NCBI GenBank assembly: GCA_943914745.1
Contig: CALUDF010000116.1
Location: 1-8,808, forward strand
Direction of reading: 5' to 3'
DNA length: 8,808 bases
Source: an uncultured Bacteriovorax sp.
Lineage (GTDB): Bacteria > Bdellovibrionota > Bacteriovoracia > Bacteriovoracales > Bacteriovoracaceae
How positions within the stretch are numbered: position 1 is the stretch's first letter; each line of letters starts with the position of its first letter. The position numbers and the translations under genes are program-made. This document shows positions 1-6,634 of the stretch, piece by piece. The notes under the pieces were generated by a model. The model was not told where the DNA came from. It made no database searches and saw nothing but the letters and a program-made list of their open reading frames with translations.

Positions 1-573
1 GCCTGTTCCTCCAGGGAAAGCGCGGGCGTTTTCTCTTTCGATGTACACAGAAAGACCTGCTCCTGAGAAGTATGAGCCCGAAGGTGAGGCGATGACCATG
101 AACTTGAATTTTTCAGCAGGCTTTATTCCCAATGATTCTTCAGAGGCAAACATGAAAGGGCGAAGATAAAGTGATTCGCCTGTTCTTCTTGGAACAAAGT
201 TTGATGAGTAAGCAGTGACGTCTAAAACGGCCTGCATGAAAATATTGTAAGGGATATGAGGCATGGCCATTCTTTCGGCCGAGCGGTTAAAGCGCAGGTG
301 ATTTTCTTCGGGACGAAAAATGAATGGCCCTTGTCCATTCACGCGGTAAGCTTTCATGCCTTCAAAAATTTCCTGGGCGTAGTGAAGAACTTTTGCTGTG
401 GGATACATGGTAATCGGACCGTAGGGAAGGAGTTCGAGTTCACCCCATTTTCCTTTTTCATACGTACAGCTGGCCATGACTGGGGCCATGACATTTCCAA
501 AGCCTAAATTCTCTGGAAGCTGAAAGTCTGAAATGGCCTTTGCGAGCCCTGCGTTGATTACCGTTTGATGCAT
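1..573 (-). CDS. ilvE: Branched-chain amino acid aminotransferase, N-terminal part (cut by window edge)
   Basis: PLP-dependent enzyme of fold type IV that transfers the amino group between Leu/Ile/Val and glutamate, the last step of their synthesis and the first of their breakdown; cytoplasmic. Only the first 191 codons are present. Seen in the translation: YGPITMYPTAKVLHYAQEIF followed by EGMKAYR (about residues 47-73), RPEENHLRFNRSAERMAMP, and YLRPFMFAS, all characteristic of the BCAT family (larger, eukaryote-like subgroup by the first motif). The reading frame runs off the window at PGGTG. In BCATs the PLP lysine lies in a K-x-GGNY motif that should follow within a few residues, so the catalytic lysine itself is not visible. 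The start ATG (573-571) has an AGGA Shine-Dalgarno at 582-579, 5 nt away, and a good sigma70 promoter upstream. Divergent from cheA with no evident functional link. Family call is secure; the exact subtype is inferred. Confidence 0.9.
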   Translation of the reverse strand, partial: MHQTVINAGLAKAISDFQLPENLGFGNVMAPVMASCTYEKGKWGELELLPYGPITMYPTAKVLHYAQEIFEGMKAYRVNGQGPFIFRPEENHLRFNRSAERMAMPHIPYNIFMQAVLDVTAYSSNFVPRRTGESLYLRPFMFASEESLGIKPAEKFKFMVIASPSGSYFSGAGLSVYIERENARAFPGGTG

Positions 574-610
574 AAAGATCCTAAATAAAAAGAATAAGAA
601 AAGTGGAGGT

Positions 611-638
611 ATTATATCCGATAATGAGCAAGAATCAA
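611..638 (-). promoter_or_regulatory. Sigma70-type promoter for ilvE
   Basis: On the minus strand TTGATT (638-633) is followed after 16 nt by a perfect TATAAT (616-611). Transcription would start near 604, giving a leader of about 30 nt with the AGGA ribosome site and the ATG at 573. Position, spacing and the perfect -10 box make this the likely ilvE promoter. It is predicted by eye only. Confidence 0.6.
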
Positions 639-644
639 AAAAAA

Positions 645-659
645 AGTCAGTATGACTGA
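645..659. repeat. Short inverted repeat beside the ilvE -35 box
   Basis: Two overlapping small palindromes: AGTCA-GTA-TGACT (645-657) and TCAGT-ATG-ACTGA (647-659). They lie 6 nt upstream of the ilvE -35 box as read on the minus strand, next to a run of A residues. The position suits an operator or activator site, but arms of 5 bp are short enough to arise by chance. Confidence 0.25.
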
Positions 660-736
660 TTAAGTCGGGCGAAAAAAAATAGCACAAATCAGCCTTTTAG
701 CCCGCCAATCTCTAAGAAAATTAATTCAAATATTCC

Positions 737-764
737 TAACCCTACCATTCTTCTTTGCCGATAA
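737..764 (+). promoter_or_regulatory. Sigma28 (FliA/SigD)-type promoter for the chemotaxis operon
   Basis: GCCGATAA at 757-764 matches the flagellar/chemotaxis sigma28 -10 consensus in all 8 positions. A partial -35 (TAACCCTA, 737-744; consensus TAAAGTTT) lies 12 nt upstream, one longer than the usual 11. A start about 7-8 nt downstream (near 771) would leave a leader of about 38 nt before the cheA ATG at 809. Sigma28 control is the established pattern for many chemotaxis operons. The -10 match is direct; the weak -35 keeps confidence moderate. Confidence 0.5.
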
Positions 765-797
765 ATCATTTGGAAAAATTTAAATTCCCACACGAAA

Positions 798-804
798 AGA
801 AGGG
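798..804 (+). promoter_or_regulatory. Ribosome binding site deciding the cheA start
   Basis: AGAAGGG lies 4 nt before the ATG at 809. The longer in-frame alternative, a TTG at 755, has no purine-rich site before it and overlaps the sigma28 -10 box at 757-764, so it would lie upstream of the predicted transcript start. This favours the 613-residue CheA. Confidence 0.6.
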
Positions 805-808
805 TTTT

Positions 809-2650
809 ATGGATGAATTTGAAAAAGAAGTTAAGTTAGATTTTTTAACTGAAGCACTTCAGCTCCTCGATGATTCTGAGCAAGCGTTCCTTGCTTTGGA
901 AGGAGATAAGAACAATGCTGATTTAATGAATCAGATCTTCAGGCTTGCTCACAACCTGAAAGGGACTTCGCGTGCTGTTGGGTTTGGCGATGTGGCCGAG
1001 TTCACGCATGAGATGGAGAATTTAATCTTAAAACTCAAAGAAGGTCAGCTAGCAATCACTGATGGGATCGTTTCACTTCTTCTTGAATGTAACGACCACG
1101 TCAGTGTCATGATCAGAATGCTTAATATGGATTTGAATTCTCGTTTTGATTCAAAAGATATCATCGAGAAAATTCAGGCCGCTTTAAGCGGAAATCTTCC
1201 GGAAACTTCTGCGCCGGTCTCTGCCCATGTTGAAGATGAATCAAAAGAAACAATCTCAGCAGAAGACATTGCTCTTTTAGAGAGCTTTGAGAAAAATCTT
1301 AATGCCCCAGCACAAGTTTTAACTCTTGAGCAAAAAGAAAAAAGAGCAGAGTCATTTTTCCCAGGGGAAAAAACAGCGGCCCCAACTCCTGTTCATGCCG
1401 AAGCAGTCAAACATGATGAACATAAAAAAGCAGCAGCTCCAGCTAAAGGAAATGCTGAAGACGACAGTATTCGCGTGAGCCTTTCGCGCGTTGAACTTCT
1501 CAATAACGTTGTTGGTGAGTTGGTCATCATTCAAACGATGCTCAATCAGCATAGAGATGAAGTGCAAAACCCGACAATGCTAAAGTCACTTTCTCACCTG
1601 GCGAAACTCTCAAAAGAGATCCAGAACATTTCGATGAGTCTTCGTATGGTGCCACTAAAACAAACGCTGCAGAAAATGCAGAGAATTATCCGCGATACTT
1701 CTAAGGCCCTTAATAAGAAGGTGACTTTGGAGCTAGTGGGTGAAGACACTGAAATTGATAAAACCGTTCTTGAGCATCTTGCCGATCCGTTGGTTCACAT
1801 CGTGAGAAACGCGGTTGACCACGGGCTTGAGACGACAGAAGGACGCTTGGCCGCAGGTAAAACTGAAGAAGGGATCGTCACGATCAAGGCCTATCACGAA
1901 GGAAACAGCATGGTCATTGAAATCAATGACGATGGGAAGGGGATCAACCCAAAAATCATCCGTGAAAAAGCGATTGAAAAAGGGGTCATCTCGGCAAATG
2001 CAACCATGAGTGATGATGACATCATCAACCTCATTTTTCACCCTGGATTCTCGACAAAAGCTGAAGTTTCAGAAATCTCAGGGCGTGGTGTCGGGATGGA
2101 CGTTGTTAAGACGAACATTGAAAAGCTCTCAGGGGAAGTAAAAGTCATCTCTGAGATCGGAAAAGGATCGACATTTAAAGTTGTTCTTCCTCTGACTCTG
2201 GCCATCATCGAAGGGATGGTGACACAGATTGGGGATGAAAAATACATCATTCCTCTTGGGCAAGTTTACGAGTCTCTCTCTCCTACAAAGGATATCGTCC
2301 ACCACGTCAATGGTGTGGGTGACTGCTTGAAAATCAGAGGAGAGGTTCTTCCACTATTTAAAATCTCAAAAGCCCTTCAGAGAAGCATGACTGAGAAGCC
2401 ATTACATGAGCAGATAGCCATCATCGTCAATTCTGAAGAGAGAAACTTTGCGGTATTAGTTGATGACATTCTTCACCAACAGCAGGTCGTCATTAAGAAG
2501 CTCGGCGATGAGATCAAAAACCAAAAAGGTTTCATGGGAAGCACGATCCTTGGAGATGGGCGCCCGGCCTTCATCTTGGATCTGATGGAGCTTTTTGCAG
2601 GGACGATGAAAAAGAAAAAGACAAGTTTTATTGATGATAGAGCAGCGTAA
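809..2650 (+). CDS. cheA: Chemotaxis sensor histidine kinase CheA
   Basis: Cytoplasmic kinase of the chemoreceptor array: autophosphorylates from ATP and passes the phosphate to response-regulator receivers. 613 residues from the ATG at 809 (E. coli CheA is 654). Domains in order: Hpt (P1) about 1-115 with the phosphorylated histidine H48 in FRLAHNLKGTSRAVGF; low-complexity Ala/Pro/Lys linker about 132-217; P3 dimerisation helices about 220-290 (SLSRVELLNNVVGELV); P4 ATP-binding domain with N box HIVRNAVDHG (329-338), G1 DDGKGI (374-379), G2 GRGVGMD (425-431) and GKGSTF (451-456); P5 CheW-like coupling domain from about 463 to 598. All catalytic boxes look intact. No recognisable P2 (CheY/CheB docking) domain can be seen between P1 and P3. 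First gene of the operon: cheW starts 17 nt after its stop. Its likely targets in this window are the receivers of the CheR and CheB fusions. Confidence 0.95.
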   Translation: MDEFEKEVKLDFLTEALQLLDDSEQAFLALEGDKNNADLMNQIFRLAHNLKGTSRAVGFGDVAEFTHEMENLILKLKEGQLAITDGIVSLLLECNDHVSVMIRMLNMDLNSRFDSKDIIEKIQAALSGNLPETSAPVSAHVEDESKETISAEDIALLESFEKNLNAPAQVLTLEQKEKRAESFFPGEKTAAPTPVHAEAVKHDEHKKAAAPAKGNAEDDSIRVSLSRVELLNNVVGELVIIQTMLNQHRDEVQNPTMLKSLSHLAKLSKEIQNISMSLRMVPLKQTLQKMQRIIRDTSKALNKKVTLELVGEDTEIDKTVLEHLADPLVHIVRNAVDHGLETTEGRLAAGKTEEGIVTIKAYHEGNSMVIEINDDGKGINPKIIREKAIEKGVISANATMSDDDIINLIFHPGFSTKAEVSEISGRGVGMDVVKTNIEKLSGEVKVISEIGKGSTFKVVLPLTLAIIEGMVTQIGDEKYIIPLGQVYESLSPTKDIVHHVNGVGDCLKIRGEVLPLFKISKALQRSMTEKPLHEQIAIIVNSEERNFAVLVDDILHQQQVVIKKLGDEIKNQKGFMGSTILGDGRPAFILDLMELFAGTMKKKKTSFIDDRAA

Positions 2651-2667
2651 GGAATAGGAGAGAACAT

Positions 2668-3168
2668 ATGGAAAAAGACAACGTCACAAAAATGAAAAAA
2701 GCAGGAACATCAGAACTGAGCCGTTTCATCGAGTTTAGTCTAGGGCAAGAGGATTATGCGATTCCTCTACTTATGGTGAGAGAAGTTATTTCTGTCCCAG
2801 ATACAACGCCTATTCCAAAATCGCCTTCGCATTTCTTAGGGATCATGAACCTAAGAGGACAGGTTATTTCAGTTGTTGACCTAAGAAAAAAACTAAAAGT
2901 AGACGCCCGCCAAGACAAAGAAGAAGCCGTCATCATCGTTGATATCGGTGGAATGAATATTGGTGTAGTGGTTGATTCAATCAACAAAGTTCTTGCCTTC
3001 TCTTCTGAAGACGTCAGTGAGATGCCAGAAGTTGAGCACCAGGTAAACACTCATTTCATCTTTGGTGTTTATAAGAAGGAAAACTCCCTGACTGTTCTTC
3101 TTGATATCGCGAAGGTTTTAGACCTAAAAGATATGGAAGCCATCAGTGGGACGAAGAGAGCTGCTTAG
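2668..3168 (+). CDS. cheW: Chemotaxis coupling protein CheW
   Basis: Adaptor that links chemoreceptors to CheA in the cytoplasmic array; no catalytic activity. 166 residues, usual length for CheW, a single SH3-like CheW domain from about residue 15 to 155. Seen: FIEFSLGQEDYAIPLLMVREV near the N-terminus, the family block PKSPSHFLGIMNLRGQVISV (50-69) with the conserved Arg of NLRG (61-64), then DLRKKL, and FIFGVYKKENSLTVLLDIAKVL near the C-terminus. GGAG at 2657-2660 lies 7 nt before the ATG. The gene begins 17 nt after cheA, so it is probably co-transcribed and possibly translationally linked. A 50-nt gap without an obvious terminator separates it from the next gene. No odd feature apart from a slightly basic N-terminal tail (KDNVTKMKKAG). 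Confidence 0.95.
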   Translation: MEKDNVTKMKKAGTSELSRFIEFSLGQEDYAIPLLMVREVISVPDTTPIPKSPSHFLGIMNLRGQVISVVDLRKKLKVDARQDKEEAVIIVDIGGMNIGVVVDSINKVLAFSSEDVSEMPEVEHQVNTHFIFGVYKKENSLTVLLDIAKVLDLKDMEAISGTKRAA

Positions 3169-3221
3169 TTTAAGCCGTTTTTAATGACAGAAATTGTGAA
3201 TTTATTTTTTAGAGGTATATG

Positions 3222-5108
3222 ATGAGTCAGGCGGCCGTTGGTAGTGTCAGTAAAGACTTTATTTCTTTAATCGAGAAAGTCTCGACAGTTGTGCATAAGA
3301 TTTCTGGTAACCGTTTAGGCGAAAAACAAGCTTACATGGTTGAGACCAGAGTGAAAAAGCGCATGATGGAATTAGGGCTTAAGACGGCCGATGATTATAT
3401 CAGGTACATCGATCAAAACCTTGATCATGAATCTTATATCCTCGTAGGACTCATCACGACTCACCATACATTCTTTTTTAGAGAGTTCCCGCATTTTGAA
3501 ATACTAAAGGCGAAACTTCCTGAGCTCGTCGCTCACGTAAAAAAGCGTGGAGACAAAACCCTCACCGTTTGGTCGGCAGCTTGCAGTAGAGGACACGAAG
3601 TGTACTCTCTGGCGATGTTTTTGGATTTCCACTTGCCACAAATCGACCCAACTGTCTCTTTTAAAATTTTAGGAACAGACATCGATGGTGAGTCTGTCAA
3701 GATCGCCAATAACGGTGTTTACCACCAAAACGAAATCAAAGAAATTCCGATGAACTTCATGGGAAATAACTGGGCAAAAGGCACGGGAGAAATCTCGATG
3801 TACGCCAAGGTTAAGACGAATTTGAAATCAAAGTGCGAATTTAAGCCAGGAAACCTGCTAAAAGTTTCTGAAGCAGTTAAGGATCAGAAGTTTGATGTCA
3901 TTTTCTGTCGCAACGTTTTCATTTATTTTGAAACTCATCAAGTTGAGTCTATCTCAAAAGACCTGATCGCGAGACTTCAGCCACACGGGCTTTATTTCTC
4001 GGGGATTTCAGAGCCTTTATCAGGAATGAAGCTCGAGATCCAGTCGATTGGACCTTCGGCTTACGTCCATAAGTCGGCAGCTCCAGTAGCACAACCGGCA
4101 AGCAACGTGCTTCCGATGACAGCGAAACCAACAACGGGTACAGTGGCCCCAGTCGCTGCAGCTCCTGTGTCATATGCACCGGCCATTTTAAAGGTTATGT
4201 GTGTGGACGACTCACCAAGTATTCTTACTCTTTTAAAGAAAGTTCTCGTTCCAGAGCATGGTTTTGAAGTTGTGGCCACGGCCATTAACGGGAAAGATGC
4301 TATGGAGAAATTAAAGACGGTAAAAGTCGATTTAATGACTCTCGACATTCACATGCCAGAAATGGATGGGGTGACTTACCTGGAAAAAAACCATACCAGC
4401 ACGCACCCTCCAGTCATGATCATTTCTTCCGCTTCCAGAGCAGACTCGGATACTGCGATGAAGGCCTTTAAGTTTGGAGCGAGTGACTACGTTGAAAAGC
4501 CAGCCCTGACCAACTTAGAAGAGCGCGGAGAAGAAATCAGAACGAAGCTTCGCTCAATCGCTGGAAGTGCCCAAAGAAAAACAACTGTGTCTTCTTTTGA
4601 TAAAGAAAACCAGAAGAAATTCGTGATTGCAAATCCAGAGAAAAAAATGCGCCTGATCCTGGGGTCTTTATCAGATCTTCCAGTGATGAAGTCATTCTTC
4701 CACGACCTGGATAACTCTCAGCCTCCAACAATGATTTTCTTTGAAGGACAAGGAGAGATTTTAGAAGGGATCGTCAGAGAGCACCAGAGAGATTTCAAAA
4801 AGACAGTCGTCTTTTTTGAAAATATGGACATGAAACTTGAAGCCAATAAAATCTACTTCGTAGACTTCAAGAAATTCTTCTCACTTATTCATAAGAAATA
4901 CGGGACATGCCCGACATCGATTATGACCTATGGTAACACTTCTGCCCATGCTGCAAAACTTGTGAGCGAATGGAGAGGTGTGGAGCTTCTTTTAGAAGAC
5001 CTGGGAGAAAAAGGAAATGCGAAACACCCACTCAAAGCACAAGCTTCAGATGTGGTGCCGGCAACCAGCTTCCCGTACATGTCGTGTCGTTACCTGAGTA
5101 CGAAATAA
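3222..5108 (+). CDS. cheR: CheR methyltransferase fused to a CheB-type receiver and a degenerate methylesterase domain
   Basis: SAM-dependent glutamate O-methyltransferase for chemoreceptors, in an unusual three-part protein of 628 residues (plain CheR is about 280). CheR part, about 1-285: TTHHTFFFRE (79-88), SAM-binding WSAACSRGHEVYSLAM (117-132; the common form is GEEPYS where this has GHEVYS), GTDID (151-155), CRNVFIYF (229-236). Ala/Pro/Thr-rich linker about 285-322. Receiver about 323-445 with acid pair D329/D330, phospho-acceptor D375 in LDIHMPEMDG, S402 and K426, so it should be phosphorylatable; its motifs match CheB receivers. The last 150 residues (about 476-625) align by eye to the methylesterase of the adjacent cheB, but the catalytic Ser, His and Asp positions are L483, E508 and S574, so esterase activity is not expected. 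Start: AGAGG at 3211-3215 gives 6-nt spacing to the ATG at 3222, better than 3 nt to the ATG at 3219. cheB follows after 14 nt. CheR and receiver calls are secure; the pseudo-esterase is an inference. Confidence 0.88.
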   Translation: MSQAAVGSVSKDFISLIEKVSTVVHKISGNRLGEKQAYMVETRVKKRMMELGLKTADDYIRYIDQNLDHESYILVGLITTHHTFFFREFPHFEILKAKLPELVAHVKKRGDKTLTVWSAACSRGHEVYSLAMFLDFHLPQIDPTVSFKILGTDIDGESVKIANNGVYHQNEIKEIPMNFMGNNWAKGTGEISMYAKVKTNLKSKCEFKPGNLLKVSEAVKDQKFDVIFCRNVFIYFETHQVESISKDLIARLQPHGLYFSGISEPLSGMKLEIQSIGPSAYVHKSAAPVAQPASNVLPMTAKPTTGTVAPVAAAPVSYAPAILKVMCVDDSPSILTLLKKVLVPEHGFEVVATAINGKDAMEKLKTVKVDLMTLDIHMPEMDGVTYLEKNHTSTHPPVMIISSASRADSDTAMKAFKFGASDYVEKPALTNLEERGEEIRTKLRSIAGSAQRKTTVSSFDKENQKKFVIANPEKKMRLILGSLSDLPVMKSFFHDLDNSQPPTMIFFEGQGEILEGIVREHQRDFKKTVVFFENMDMKLEANKIYFVDFKKFFSLIHKKYGTCPTSIMTYGNTSAHAAKLVSEWRGVELLLEDLGEKGNAKHPLKAQASDVVPATSFPYMSCRYLSTK

Positions 5109-5122
5109 GGCGAAGGTCGTAA

Positions 5123-6613
5123 ATGAAGAAGATGCGCTCATTGCAGCCACAAACAAAAAAAGATGGAGGAGAGTTCTTAGTGACTCTCTTTCCTGGTGAT
5201 GTATTCATCTCTTTTCACCATGTGAATCAAGAAAGTGCCGCTTTTTCCATCAAGCGCACGGAGCTTACCACTGAGTCTTATGAAAAGGTTTTTGGATTTG
5301 TCAGTGAGTACTTCAGTGGAGATTTTTCAAAAATTGAAGTAAAGATCATCGCTTTGCCCAATAGTCTTGAGCAAGTGGCCCCTTTTTTTGAAAATAAAAA
5401 ATTCCAGTTTGTAAAAAAGATCGAGAAGCAGACTCAGGTTGAAGTCTACTATCTTCCAGAGCTCAATAAAGTGCGCGTCTCAATTGAAGGGGCCGCTGCT
5501 CCTGTGAGCGCTCCTGTCGCGAAAGCTCTAGAAGTAAAAAAAGTTCAACCCGTGAAGGCCGCGCCTTCCAAGTTTAAAGTCCTGGTAGTGGATGATTCAA
5601 AAACGATCAGAAACATTCTTTCAAAAATCTTTTCCAGCGACCCGATGTTTGAGGTGTGTGCCATGGCCGAAAAGCCTTCTGACGTAGAAGCGCTCATCCA
5701 AAAACATAATCCGGACGTTATTACACTTGATATCCACATGCCTGAAATGGACGGAGTGACACTTTTAAAAACGGTGATCACGCCAAAGTACCGCATCCCT
5801 ACAGTGATGATTTCTTCCATTAGCATGGCCGAAGGACCTCTGGTCTTAGATGCTCTGGAAAACGGAGCCGTTGACTACATTCAAAAACCAGAGATGAGTG
5901 AGATTGAAAAAGTCACTCCTTTTATTTTAGAAAAAGTCAGAACGGCAGCGATGGCCAACACTAGTAAGAAGCCAAGAAGAGAGAGAGTTCAGAGCGTAAA
6001 GACCAATGAAGTTTGTAATATGGACTCCCTCATCGTTTTAGGTTCATCGACAGGTGGAACGGAAGCGATCCGCGATATTCTGACAGCGCTTCCAAACCAA
6101 ATCCCACCAATGCTGATCGTTCAGCATATTCCGGCCGTTTTTTCTTTGGCGTTTGCCAAGAGGATGAATGACCTGTGCCCATTTGACGTGAAAGAAGCAG
6201 AAAACGGAGATGAAGTCCGCGCCAACCGTGTTCTTATTGCTCCGGGTGGGACGCAAATGAAAATGATTCACAAAGGGGGAAAGACCTATGTGGAAATTAA
6301 TGATGATGAACCAGTCAACCGTTTTAAACCTTCAGTTGATTACATGTTTTTGACAGTCGCCAAATCGCTTTACACGCATACTGTTGCCGTTATCTTGACC
6401 GGAATGGGAAAGGATGGGGCCAAGGGAATGTTGGAGCTTAGAAACCTTGGTGTGCGCACGATTGCCCAGGATGAAGAGACGTCCGTTGTTTTTGGGATGC
6501 CTAAAGAGGCCATTAACATTGGGGCTGCAGAGTTCGTTGAGCCGCTGGGAAGTATTGCTGAGAGGATCACGATCCTCACAAATCAGAAGAAAAGTAAGAA
6601 AGAAGTCTCGTAA
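5123..6613 (+). CDS. cheB: Chemotaxis response regulator methylesterase CheB with an N-terminal degenerate CheD-like domain
   Basis: Removes methyl groups from receptor glutamates; activated when CheA phosphorylates its receiver. 496 residues against about 350 for typical CheB, the excess being N-terminal. Residues about 14-122 resemble CheD: VTLFPGDVFIS (20-30) matches the CheD stretch around VTLGLGSC. A helix and strand pair follows (ESYEKVFGFV, then IEVKII), and the end VEVYYLPELNKVRVSI resembles the CheD C-terminal strands. The catalytic Cys and His positions are V27 and K44, the Thr (T21) is kept, so deamidase activity is not expected. Ala/Pro/Lys linker 123-149. Receiver 150-275: D157/D158, acceptor D203, S231, K255. 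Methylesterase about 300-488: GSSTGG with S309, VQHIP with H335, APGG, and TGMGKDG with D431, the complete catalytic triad. AAGG at 5113-5116 lies 6 nt before the ATG. The CheB assignment is certain; the CheD-like one rests on visual alignment. Confidence 0.93.
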   Translation: MKKMRSLQPQTKKDGGEFLVTLFPGDVFISFHHVNQESAAFSIKRTELTTESYEKVFGFVSEYFSGDFSKIEVKIIALPNSLEQVAPFFENKKFQFVKKIEKQTQVEVYYLPELNKVRVSIEGAAAPVSAPVAKALEVKKVQPVKAAPSKFKVLVVDDSKTIRNILSKIFSSDPMFEVCAMAEKPSDVEALIQKHNPDVITLDIHMPEMDGVTLLKTVITPKYRIPTVMISSISMAEGPLVLDALENGAVDYIQKPEMSEIEKVTPFILEKVRTAAMANTSKKPRRERVQSVKTNEVCNMDSLIVLGSSTGGTEAIRDILTALPNQIPPMLIVQHIPAVFSLAFAKRMNDLCPFDVKEAENGDEVRANRVLIAPGGTQMKMIHKGGKTYVEINDDEPVNRFKPSVDYMFLTVAKSLYTHTVAVILTGMGKDGAKGMLELRNLGVRTIAQDEETSVVFGMPKEAINIGAAEFVEPLGSIAERITILTNQKKSKKEVS

Positions 6614-6634
6614 TCTTTTTGAGGTGTAGTGGTT

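Noticed and set aside
256..507. Open frame of 83 codons on the plus strand
   Set aside because: It is antisense to the clearly recognisable branched-chain aminotransferase and its product has no family features.
617..624. Second sigma28-like -10 (TCCGATAA) on the plus strand
   Set aside because: It has no suitably spaced -35, lies almost 190 nt before cheA, and overlaps the ilvE promoter; the box at 757 is exact and better placed.
666..704. Stem of CGGGC (666-670) and GCCCG (700-704) with a second A/T pairing inside, considered as a terminator
   Set aside because: The loop is large, no T run follows on either strand, and it lies between divergent genes where no transcript should end. Probably chance.
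755..808. 18-codon N-terminal extension of CheA from a TTG at 755
   Set aside because: No ribosome site precedes it, it overlaps the sigma28-type -10 box, and the ATG at 809 has AGAAGGG at 4 nt and begins right at the Hpt domain.
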